From assembly GCA_028703645.1 (NCBI GenBank), contig JAQVML010000086.1, positions 1-6,446 of the forward strand: a stretch of 6,446 nucleotides of DNA. The letters run 5' to 3'. Shown here one piece after another: positions 1 to 6,118 of this stretch. The notes under the pieces were generated by a model. The model was given only the letters and a program-made list of their open reading frames with translations, was not told the origin of the DNA and made no database searches. The position numbers and the translations under genes are program-made. Every line of letters starts with the position of its first letter. The first letter of the stretch is position 1. Source of the DNA: Eubacteriales bacterium (GTDB lineage: Bacteria; Bacillota; Clostridia; Christensenellales; CAG-138).

Positions 1-963
1 AGTCATCGGCACCGGCTTTTGCGAAAAATACGCTTCCCAACCCGCTTCGCCGCAGGCGGGGCCGCCGCGAGAACCGATGTATTGATCGATCAGGTTATCG
101 CGATTCGGCCGCTTGATTTCCGGTAAAAACGGTAGCGCGAGCACCTGCGGGCTTCTTCTGAGCCACCAGATGTCCGCCTTTTCGCCCGCGAGCCGCGTAC
201 AGTGGATGCGGCTCTGCTGGCCCGCGCCAACGCCGATGGTCTGGCCGTTTGCCGCGAAGCACACGGAGTTGGACTGCGTGTATTTGAGCGTGATCAGCGA
301 AAGCAGCATGTCCCGCTTTGCCCCCTCGCCGACCGATTTGACCGCGGTCACGGGGTTTTGCAGCAGCGCTTCGTCAATCACGGCGGTGTTTCGCGGCTGC
401 TCAAACGTGACCCCGAACACCTGCTTTGTCTCCATGCCCTCCGGCGCGTAGTCGGGATCGATCTGAACCACGGCGTAGCTGCCGTTTCGCTTGGTTTTGA
501 GGAGCGCGAGCGCCGCTTCGGTATAGCCGGGTGCAATGATGCCGTCCGACACCTCGCGCTTGATGATGCGTGCGGTGGTCTCGTCGCAAACATCGCTCAG
601 CGCAATAAAATCGCCAAAGGAGGACATGCGGTCGGTTCCGCGCGCGCGCGCATAAGCGCAGGCAACGGGGGAATCGTTGATGCCGTCAATATCGTCCACC
701 GCGCAGGCGCAAAGCTCCGTTTCGCTCAGCGGCAGTCCCACCGCGGCGCCCGCGGGGCTAACGTGCTTAAACGATGCGGCGGCGGGAAGCCCCAGCGACG
801 CCTTGAGTTCCTTGACAAGTTGCCAGGCGTTGAGCGCGTCCAGGAAATTGATGTATCCCGGTGCGCCGTTGAGCACCTCGATGGGCAGCTCTCCTGCTTC
901 GGCGTAGATGCGCGCGGGTTTTTGATGCGGATTGCAACCGTATTTTAAGATGAGTTCCTTCAT
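1..963 (-). CDS. purH: AICAR formyltransferase, stand-alone, eukaryote-like (C-terminus cut by window edge)
   Basis: Transfers a formyl group from 10-formyl-tetrahydrofolate to AICAR to give FAICAR, step 9 of purine synthesis, in the cytosol. I translated 321 codons from ATG 963; the frame stays open to base 1, so the last part (about 70 residues, judged from free-standing relatives of about 390) lies outside. Visible motifs: NGAPGYINFLDALNAWQLV at 32-50, the catalytic Lys66-His67 pair in SFKHVSPAGAAVG (64-76), YARARGTDRMSSFGDF (104-119), REVSDGIIAPGY (136-147), KYTQSNSVC (227-235) and GAGQQSRIHCTRLAG (246-260). These are nearly identical to human ATIC; E. coli PurH has KHANPCG at the catalytic site. 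The N-terminal MGS-like cyclohydrolase domain of bifunctional PurH is absent, since the protein starts directly at the transformylase domain. The start is supported by AGGAG at 975-971, seven bases upstream, and by an ATGA overlap with the upstream stop. FAICAR would be closed to IMP by the PurO domain encoded just upstream. Confidence 0.95.
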   Translation of the reverse strand, partial: MKELILKYGCNPHQKPARIYAEAGELPIEVLNGAPGYINFLDALNAWQLVKELKASLGLPAAASFKHVSPAGAAVGLPLSETELCACAVDDIDGINDSPVACAYARARGTDRMSSFGDFIALSDVCDETTARIIKREVSDGIIAPGYTEAALALLKTKRNGSYAVVQIDPDYAPEGMETKQVFGVTFEQPRNTAVIDEALLQNPVTAVKSVGEGAKRDMLLSLITLKYTQSNSVCFAANGQTIGVGAGQQSRIHCTRLAGEKADIWWLRRSPQVLALPFLPEIKRPNRDNLIDQYIGSRGGPACGEAGWEAYFSQKPVPMT

Positions 964-2306
964 GCTGATTCTCCTGTACTTGCATATTGGTTGAAGATTT
1001 TGTCTTCATATTTGCCCGTTTCAAGATCGGTATACCGCACATAGAGCGAAACCTTGTTCTCCGCGTTCAGCGCACGCCAGAGGCCTTCCACAAACACCGA
1101 AAACTCGTTTGGAATGTTCACCGCGACCGGCTCGCCAAAAAAGCTCGGCAGTACCGCGCCGTCGCCCTGATAGGTGTGGATGAAGTGTCCCGTTCCCGCC
1201 AGTGGCTCCATGTCAAACGTTTGCCGCAGGGTGGTTTTCCCCTCTGCGTCGCCCGATTTGAGAATCGAAAGCTTGTATCGATACTCCGGCGAAAACGCGA
1301 GCATGCCGCTGATGCGCGGGGTAAAGTGCGGTGCGTCCGGCTCGAAAGTACGCGTAAAAAGCGCTTCTTCAAACGTTTTTCCGTTTGCCAAAGCAGAGCA
1401 GATGGTGTCCGTCTGGTCGCCGTTGGTAACGACCGTCACGCCGGAAAGCGTGCGTAAGGGCGTGTATAAAATCAAGCTGGTGTCGGCGATCTTGCCGCCG
1501 TCCAACATGTGAATGCCGATGTCATCGCCGTTTTTGACGAATGCGCGGCTGCGGCTGCCCGCACTGCGCCCCATGATGAAATACGCCAGCGCGGCTTTCT
1601 TCCCATCCGGCGTGAGCCCCAGCACGATGCCGCGCCCGGGGTAAGGGTTACTTTTGAGTGTCTCGAATAGGTCTTTCTGTTTCATCTTCGCTCCTGTCTT
1701 CTCCCGTTCCATCCAATCCGCGCAAAGCTGCTCCACCGCGCGCGGCAGCAGCACCCACTCGGCCTGCTCCATCACGCGGCGCTGCAATGTTTCCGGCGTG
1801 TCGCTGGCAAACGCCGGCACGCGCTGCTGCATCAAAATACGCCCGCCGTCCGGCACCTCGTTGACCATATGCACCGTGGCGCCCGTTTCGCTTTCACCCG
1901 CCGCCAACACCGCCTCGTGTACCTTGATGCCGTAATACCCTTTCCCGCAGTAGGCGGGAATCAACGAAGGATGCACGTTGACGATCCGGTCGGGATAGTG
2001 CGAAACAAACGCCGCAGAGAGAATATGCATGAATCCTGCGAGCACGATCAGGTCGATGCCGTGCTGTTTTAGGACGGCGAGCAAGCTCTCTTCATACGCT
2101 TTTTGCGTGACAAATGCCGCGCGCGCAACCGTCTCGCGCGCGATTCCCGCGCATTTCGCGCGCTCCAACGCGTAGATGCTAGGCTTGCTTGCGATGACCA
2201 GCGCGAGTTCGCCGCTGTGGATTCTGCCGCAGTCTTGCGCGTCGATCAGCGCCTGAAGATTCGTTCCCCCGCCGGAGACGAACACCGCAATACGGGGCTT
2301 CAGCAT
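960..2306 (-). CDS. purN: PurN-PurO fusion: GAR formyltransferase joined to archaeal-type IMP cyclohydrolase
   Basis: One 448-residue frame holds two enzymes. Residues 1 to about 205 are PurN, which formylates GAR with 10-formyl-THF (step 3). It shows the phosphate loop SGGGTNLQAL (11-20), the catalytic Asn110 and His112 in VNVHPSLIP, and Asp153 in EVPDGGRIL; the CGKGYYG segment (120-126) is typical of clostridial/Bacteroides PurN. Residues 208-448 resemble PurO (COG3363/PF07826, an Ntn-hydrolase fold), which closes FAICAR to IMP (step 10): NPYPGRG (220-226), VVTNGDQTDTI (292-302, like VVSNGSHTDTI in methanogen PurO as I recall it) and TPRISGML (329-336). Start ATG 2306 overlaps the purM stop by 7 bases and has only a weak upstream Shine-Dalgarno, so translation is probably coupled. 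Met208 (ATG 1685) has its own AGGAG site, so a free PurO may also be made. The PurN call is very firm. The PurO call rests on remembered motifs. The fusion is real in this sequence, but a single-base sequencing error cannot be excluded. Confidence 0.9.
   Translation of the reverse strand: MLKPRIAVFVSGGGTNLQALIDAQDCGRIHSGELALVIASKPSIYALERAKCAGIARETVARAAFVTQKAYEESLLAVLKQHGIDLIVLAGFMHILSAAFVSHYPDRIVNVHPSLIPAYCGKGYYGIKVHEAVLAAGESETGATVHMVNEVPDGGRILMQQRVPAFASDTPETLQRRVMEQAEWVLLPRAVEQLCADWMEREKTGAKMKQKDLFETLKSNPYPGRGIVLGLTPDGKKAALAYFIMGRSAGSRSRAFVKNGDDIGIHMLDGGKIADTSLILYTPLRTLSGVTVVTNGDQTDTICSALANGKTFEEALFTRTFEPDAPHFTPRISGMLAFSPEYRYKLSILKSGDAEGKTTLRQTFDMEPLAGTGHFIHTYQGDGAVLPSFFGEPVAVNIPNEFSVFVEGLWRALNAENKVSLYVRYTDLETGKYEDKIFNQYASTGESA
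1685..1695 (-). promoter_or_regulatory. Internal ribosome binding site and start codon for the PurO part
   Basis: On the minus strand AGGAG (1695-1691) is followed by five bases and an in-frame ATG (1685-1683), exactly at the PurN/PurO domain border (Met208). A protein from here would be 241 residues, a sensible size for a complete PurO. The site looks as good as those used by the neighbouring genes. Its use for initiation is inferred. Confidence 0.55.
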
Positions 2307-3310
2307 AGGATCATGCCCGTGTCGCCGGACACGACCTCGCCGATGGTGTATGCGGAAACGCCGGCTGCATGCAGCAGCGCGAGCGCTTGATCCGCCTGCG
2401 TCGCGGGCAGCGTGATCGTCATGCCGACGCCCATGTTAAAGGTGTTGAACATGTGCGCTTCCTCTAATTCGCCCAGATGTTGCAGCAAGCGGAAGATCGG
2501 CAGCACGCGAACCGCATGCTTCTCAATCCGCGCGGTCAGGCCTTTGGGAATGCTGCGCGGAATATTTTCGAAGAATCCGCCGCCGGTGATGTGCGCAATC
2601 GAATGAACTTCGAGCGCATCGATCAGCGACAGCACGGGTTTCACGTAGATATTCGTGGGGGTCAACAGCTCCTCGCCAAACGTTTTGCCGAGCTCCGCGC
2701 TGTATTCGTGCAGCTTGGTGCGCTCCATGGGAATCAGCTTTCGCACGAGCGAAAACCCGTTGGAATGCACGCCGGAGGAAGCGAGAGCAATAATCACATC
2801 CCCTGCCTGCACGCGTGAATTGTCGATCATCTTCGCGCGGTCAACAATACCCACGCAAAAGCCCGCAAGGTCGTATTCCCCGATCGGGTAAAACCCCGGC
2901 ATCTCGGCGGTCTCGCCGCCGATGAGCGCACAACCCGCTTGCGAACAGCCGCTGGCTACGCCTTTGACGATGTTTGCCGCAACTTCCGGCACGAGTTTGC
3001 CGGTTGCGATATAGTCGAGAAAGAAGAGCGGCCTTGCCCCGTGGCAAACCACGTCGTTGGCGCACATCGCCACGCAATCGATGCCCACGGTGTCGTGCTG
3101 TTCCAGCGCGAACGCCGCCTTGAGCTTGGTGCCGACGCCATCCGTGCCGGAGACGAGCACCTGCTCGCCCAGCGCATACATTCCGCCAAAAGAACCGAGG
3201 GATTGCAATACATTCCCGTCAAACGTCGCCTCGGCGTAGGCTTTCATGCGGCGCACGGCTTCATAGCCCGCCTCCACGCTAACGCCCGCCTCCTGATAGG
3301 TTACCGGCAT
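2300..3310 (-). CDS. purM: Phosphoribosylformylglycinamidine cyclo-ligase (AIR synthetase)
   Basis: Closes the imidazole ring: FGAM plus ATP gives AIR (step 5), in the cytosol as a homodimer. The product is 336 residues, close to the 345 of E. coli PurM, and complete. Visible family motifs are GTDGVGTK (55-62), the AIRS-type DCVAMCANDV (78-87), GGETAEMPGFY (131-141), the ATP-grasp-unrelated PurM core ASSGVHSNGFSLVR (177-190), HITGGGFFENIPR (240-252) and FNMGVGM (291-297). The ATG at 3310 is preceded by AGGGGG (3326-3321) with a 10-base spacer, and the purF stop lies just 17 bases upstream. Its own stop (TGA 2302-2300) overlaps the purN start by 7 bases. No missing catalytic motif or frameshift was seen. 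Confidence 0.98.
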   Translation of the reverse strand: MPVTYQEAGVSVEAGYEAVRRMKAYAEATFDGNVLQSLGSFGGMYALGEQVLVSGTDGVGTKLKAAFALEQHDTVGIDCVAMCANDVVCHGARPLFFLDYIATGKLVPEVAANIVKGVASGCSQAGCALIGGETAEMPGFYPIGEYDLAGFCVGIVDRAKMIDNSRVQAGDVIIALASSGVHSNGFSLVRKLIPMERTKLHEYSAELGKTFGEELLTPTNIYVKPVLSLIDALEVHSIAHITGGGFFENIPRSIPKGLTARIEKHAVRVLPIFRLLQHLGELEEAHMFNTFNMGVGMTITLPATQADQALALLHAAGVSAYTIGEVVSGDTGMILC

Positions 3311-3327
3311 GCAAACTTATCCCCCTT

Positions 3328-4785
3328 TTAACGATCTAGCACGTGTTTGCCGCCGCGCTGAATCAGCGCAGAGACATCTTCCGGATATTTTCCGTTGAAA
3401 CAGGCCGCGCAGAAGTCGCACGCCGCAAACTCAACGGTCTTATGCAGGTCTTCCATGCTCAAATAGCTTAGCGCGTCCGCCCCGATAAAGCGGCGAATCT
3501 CCTCGACGGAGTGATTCGCGCCAATGAGCTGCTCGTAAGACGAGGTATCGATGCCGAAACAGCACGGATGCATCACCGGAGGCGAGCTGATGCGCAGATG
3601 CACCTCTTTTGCGCCCGCGGTCTTGAGCATCGCGACGATGTATTTACTGGTCGTACCGCGCACGATGGAATCATCCACCAATAGCACGCGCTTACCGCGC
3701 ACATTTCGTTTTAGCGCGCTGAGCTTGAGGGAAACATCCATCTGCCGCTGATCCTGCGAAGGCTCGATAAACGTGCGCCCCATGTAGCGATTTTTGGAGA
3801 GCGCGATGATAAACGGAAGCCCCGCCTGCCGCGCGTACCCCATCGCCGCGGGCAGGGACGAATCCGGCACGGCGGAGACGACGTCCACATCCGCAGGGGA
3901 GGAAATCGCGAGCAATTCCCCCGCGCGCTCCCGCGCCTTATGCACGGAAATGCCGTCGATATCGGAATCCGGTCGGGCGAAATAGACATACTCGAAGATA
4001 CAAAGCGCGGTGTCGGTGGAGCGAATCGCCTGGTGTGCCTTTAGCCCCTCGCGACCCGCAATGACGATCTCGCCCGGGCGCACATCCCGCATGAATTCCG
4101 CGCCGATGGTGTCAAAGGCACAGGATTCCGAGGCAACGATATACGCGCCTTCCAAACTGCCAAGCGCGAGCGGGCGCATGCCCTTTGGATCGCGCACACC
4201 GATGATTTGATCCCGGGTTAAGAGGACGAGCGCATAGCTGCCCTTGAGCCGCTGCATCGCCAGCGAAATGCTCTCGACAAGGCCTTCCTTGCTGTTTTTT
4301 GCAATCAGCGCCGCGATGACTTCCGAATCGATCGTGGTTTGAAAGCAAACGCCCTCCGCCTCCAGCTCCTCGCGCAGTTCTTTTGCGTTGATGATGTTTC
4401 CGTTGTGCGCCAGCGCAAGCGGGCCAAGCGGAGACTCCACCACGATCGGCTGCGCGTTGACGAGCAGACTGTCTCCCGTGGTCGAATACCGAACATGCCC
4501 AATAGCGAGCGTACACCCCTTGAGCGCACCTAGACCGTCGTTAAAGCGTCCGCTGACGAGCCCCATCGCCTTGTGACAGTCGATGCGTCCCTTTCTGGAA
4601 ACCGCGACGCCCGCGCTCTCCTGCCCGCGATGCTGCAACGCAAACAGGCCGTAATACGCGGCCTCCGCCGCATCCAGCCCGCTGCCGTTTGTATAGATGC
4701 CAAACACGCCGCATTCTTCTTTCATGCAGTCGTCGCCCAGCTTCAGCCGCTCGTATGGCGCAGGCAGTTGCAGTGGTAAACGCAT
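3328..4785 (-). CDS. purF: Amidophosphoribosyltransferase, Fe-S type with cleaved propeptide
   Basis: First committed step: PRPP plus glutamine gives phosphoribosylamine. The 485-residue product has an N-terminal Ntn glutaminase domain and a C-terminal phosphoribosyltransferase domain. The expected nucleophile after propeptide removal is Cys25 in EECGVFGIY; GHVRYSTTG (96-104) and HNGN (127-130) belong to the glutaminase site. The PRPP loop is VLLVDDSIVRGTTS (367-380). Four cysteines match the [4Fe-4S] ligands of the B. subtilis enzyme: Cys262 (CIFEYVYFARPDS), Cys408 (HPCCFGID) and Cys459/Cys462 (CAACFNGKYP), so an oxygen-sensitive enzyme is expected. The start at ATG 4785 is favoured by GGGAG at 4796-4792 with a 6-base spacer and lies one base after the purC stop. 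This gives a 24-residue propeptide, longer than the 11 of B. subtilis; Met21 is an alternative start that would leave only four residues before Cys25. Confidence 0.97.
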   Translation of the reverse strand: MRLPLQLPAPYERLKLGDDCMKEECGVFGIYTNGSGLDAAEAAYYGLFALQHRGQESAGVAVSRKGRIDCHKAMGLVSGRFNDGLGALKGCTLAIGHVRYSTTGDSLLVNAQPIVVESPLGPLALAHNGNIINAKELREELEAEGVCFQTTIDSEVIAALIAKNSKEGLVESISLAMQRLKGSYALVLLTRDQIIGVRDPKGMRPLALGSLEGAYIVASESCAFDTIGAEFMRDVRPGEIVIAGREGLKAHQAIRSTDTALCIFEYVYFARPDSDIDGISVHKARERAGELLAISSPADVDVVSAVPDSSLPAAMGYARQAGLPFIIALSKNRYMGRTFIEPSQDQRQMDVSLKLSALKRNVRGKRVLLVDDSIVRGTTSKYIVAMLKTAGAKEVHLRISSPPVMHPCCFGIDTSSYEQLIGANHSVEEIRRFIGADALSYLSMEDLHKTVEFAACDFCAACFNGKYPEDVSALIQRGGKHVLDR

Positions 4786-4786
4786 G

Positions 4787-5494
4787 TTATTCTCCCATCA
4801 GACGGCTGATGATTTCGTGATACGCATCCTCTACGTCTCCAAGGTCTCTGCGGAAGCGGTCTTTGTCCAGCTTTTTGCCGGTCGCCTTGTCCCAGAAGCG
4901 GCAGGTGTCCGGCGAAATCTCGTCCGCCAAAATGACCTTGCCGTCAAATCTGCCAAATTCCAGCTTAAAGTCGATCAGCTCAATGCCAAAGCCGTCCAGA
5001 TACGATTTGAGGATGTCGTTGATCTGGAAGGAGTAGTTCTTGACCTGCTCCATCTCCTCATCCGTGGCGATGTTCAGCGCGCGGATGTAGTAAGAGTTGA
5101 TAAACGGATCGCCCAGATCGTCGTTTTTATAGCTGTATTCCAAAATCGGGCAGGCGAGATTCGTGCCTTCTTCCACGCCCATGCGCTTAGAAAAGCTGCC
5201 TGCTGCGCGGTTACGAACGATCACCTCGACGGGCAAAATCTCCACGCGGCGCACGGCGGTCTCGCGATCGCTGAGCTGCTCGACATAGTGCGTCGGGATT
5301 CCGTGGCTCTCTAGAAGGCGAAAAAAGTGGTTGGATACCTTGTTGTTGACCACGCCTTTTCCGGCGATGGTGCCCTTTTTGAGGCCGTTAAACGCGGTCG
5401 CGTCGTCCTTATAGTCCACGATGACGATCTTCGGATCATCCGTTGCAAATACTTTCTTTGCCTTGCCTTCGTAAATCTGCTCCATCTTTTTCAT
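4787..5494 (-). CDS. purC: SAICAR synthase
   Basis: Joins CAIR and aspartate with ATP to give SAICAR (step 7). From ATG 5494 the product has 235 residues, the normal PurC length. Motifs: YEGKAKKVF (8-16) at the ATP site, KDDATAFNG (29-37), NKVSNHFF (51-58), the family signature [14 protein letters not shown] (87-100), LIDFKLEFG (173-181) and [14 protein letters not shown] (189-202). I chose 5494 because AAGGAG (5509-5504) stands 9 bases before it. An in-frame ATG at 5527 would add 11 mostly charged residues, but it has no ribosome binding site and the AAGGAG would lie inside the coding region. The gene follows purE after a 62-base gap in which I see no hairpin or convincing promoter, and it ends one base before purF. 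Confidence 0.97.
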   Translation of the reverse strand: MKKMEQIYEGKAKKVFATDDPKIVIVDYKDDATAFNGLKKGTIAGKGVVNNKVSNHFFRLLESHGIPTHYVEQLSDRETAVRRVEILPVEVIVRNRAAGSFSKRMGVEEGTNLACPILEYSYKNDDLGDPFINSYYIRALNIATDEEMEQVKNYSFQINDILKSYLDGFGIELIDFKLEFGRFDGKVILADEISPDTCRFWDKATGKKLDKDRFRRDLGDVEDAYHEIISRLMGE

Positions 5495-5503
5495 GTGTTT
5501 TGT

Positions 5504-5509
5504 CTCCTT
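5504..5509 (-). promoter_or_regulatory. Ribosome binding site deciding the purC start
   Basis: AAGGAG on the minus strand, 9 bases upstream of ATG 5494. It is the only strong Shine-Dalgarno in the purE-purC gap and rules in favour of 5494 over the upstream in-frame ATG at 5527. Confidence 0.8.
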
Positions 5510-5556
5510 CGACCTGTCTCTTTTCATTCAAACAATCACGCTAAAACGTAAGAAAA

Positions 5557-6054
5557 TCAAAGCTGTTCCATCTCTTTTTGCATGGCTTCGTCCGCTTCGG
5601 CGGATTGTTCCGCAAGTTTTTGCACATACAGCTTGAGCTTCTGGTTCAACTCCTCGTCCGACAGCGCAAGCATGCGCACGGCGAGCAGCGCCGCATTGGC
5701 GGCCCCGTCGATCCCGACGGTTGCAACGGGTACGCCCTTTGGCATCTGCACGGTGCTCAGCAGCGCGTCCAACCCTCCGAGGTCTTTTCCGCAGACGGGC
5801 ACACCGATGACCGGCACGACGCTGTTTGCCGCCATCGCACCCGCAAGATGCGCGGCCTTGCCCGCAAAGGCGATGATCACGCCGATCTCATCCGCCTCCG
5901 CGCCCTTTGCAAACGCGGCGGCTTCGTCCGGTGTGCGGTGCGCGGAAAGAACCCGCGCCACATGCGGCACGCCAAATGCGGCAAGCGTCTTGAGCGCGTC
6001 CTTCGCCAGCGGCAGATCGGAGGCGCTCCCCATGACTACGGCAACTTTTTTCAC
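5557..6054 (-). CDS. purE: PurE, class I-type (N5-CAIR mutase or AIR carboxylase)
   Basis: Forms CAIR (step 6), either by rearranging N5-CAIR made by PurK or by carboxylating AIR directly. The chosen start is GTG 6054, giving 165 residues, the usual PurE length; AGGGAGG (6069-6063) stands 8 bases before it. A GTG at 6075 in the same frame would swallow this site. Motifs: VVMGSASDLPLAK at 6-18 (substrate phosphate loop), SAHRTPD with the conserved His39 (37-43), AGKAAHLAG (64-72), PVIGVPV (81-87), LDALLSTVQMPKGVPVATV (95-113) and a C-terminal helix rich in Glu, Lys and Gln. SAHRT and AAHL mark it as class I; class II enzymes have SAHKT and AGRSN instead. The loop has Lys66 where E. coli-type class I proteins have Gly (AGGAAHLPG). 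No purK lies between purE and purC. It is the first gene of the pur block, just after a terminator. Confidence 0.96.
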   Translation of the reverse strand: MKKVAVVMGSASDLPLAKDALKTLAAFGVPHVARVLSAHRTPDEAAAFAKGAEADEIGVIIAFAGKAAHLAGAMAANSVVPVIGVPVCGKDLGGLDALLSTVQMPKGVPVATVGIDGAANAALLAVRMLALSDEELNQKLKLYVQKLAEQSAEADEAMQKEMEQL

Positions 6055-6062
6055 GCTGAAAT

Positions 6063-6069
6063 CCTCCCT
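6063..6069 (-). promoter_or_regulatory. Ribosome binding site deciding the purE GTG start
   Basis: AGGGAGG on the minus strand, 8 bases upstream of GTG 6054. It is near-perfect and makes the GTG at 6054 the start rather than the in-frame GTG at 6075. Confidence 0.85.
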
Positions 6070-6079
6070 ATTCACTCAA

Positions 6080-6109
6080 ATTAAAAAACAAGAATAAGCC
6101 TGCGGTCAA
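6080..6109 (-). promoter_or_regulatory. Candidate sigma-A promoter of the pur operon, inside the upstream terminator
   Basis: On the minus strand TTGACC (6109-6104) and TTTAAT (6085-6080) each match the -35 and -10 consensus at five of six positions, with an 18-base spacer. The -35 box sits in the terminator loop and the -10 box in its T-tract. Transcription would begin near 6073-6075, giving a leader of only about 20 bases before the purE start. No other space is available between the regulator gene and purE. This is inferred from sequence only. Confidence 0.4.
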
Positions 6110-6118
6110 ACAGGCTTA
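6083..6118 (-). terminator. Rho-independent terminator after the GntR-family gene
   Basis: Read on the minus strand, TAAGCCTG (6118-6111) and CAGGCTTA (6102-6095) form a perfect 8-base-pair stem around an 8-base loop. The stem begins right after the TAG stop of the regulator gene. It is followed by TTCTTG and then six T (6088-6083); the T-run is a little distant from the stem, so termination may be partial. It separates the regulator transcript from the pur genes. Confidence 0.75.

Noticed and set aside
639..651. 13-base alternating CG run, possible Z-DNA or methylation site
   Set aside because: It encodes the conserved YARARG segment (Tyr-Ala-Arg-Ala-Arg-Gly) with GC-rich codons, so protein conservation and codon bias explain it.
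202..948. 248-codon plus-strand open frame opposite the AICAR formyltransferase gene
   Set aside because: It lies wholly antisense to a strongly conserved enzyme, resembles no family I know, and is rich in Arg, Gly and Ala as expected from the shadow of a GC-rich gene.
4490..4497. CGAACATG, resembling the core of a PurR PurBox
   Set aside because: It is a single half-site on the plus strand inside conserved purF coding sequence, without the AT-rich flanks or a paired second box.
5495..5527. Upstream in-frame ATG adding 11 residues to PurC
   Set aside because: It has no Shine-Dalgarno, makes PurC longer than usual and would place the strong AAGGAG inside the coding sequence.
5495..5556. Possible second promoter or small RNA structure in the purE-purC gap
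   Set aside because: The TTGATT near the purE stop has no suitable -10 at 16-18 bases, and I see no stem longer than three pairs. The gap appears to hold only the purC ribosome binding site.
6055..6075. In-frame GTG at 6075 extending PurE by 7 residues
   Set aside because: The extension would cover the near-perfect AGGGAGG site, and family members begin a few residues before the VVMGSASD loop, which fits GTG 6054.
5578..6097. Two overlapping plus-strand frames of about 170 codons opposite purE
   Set aside because: Both are antisense shadows in different frames of the same conserved gene; the two cannot both be real, neither shows a recognisable motif, and the composition (Ala/Ser/Arg/His) is that of a mirrored GC-rich gene.
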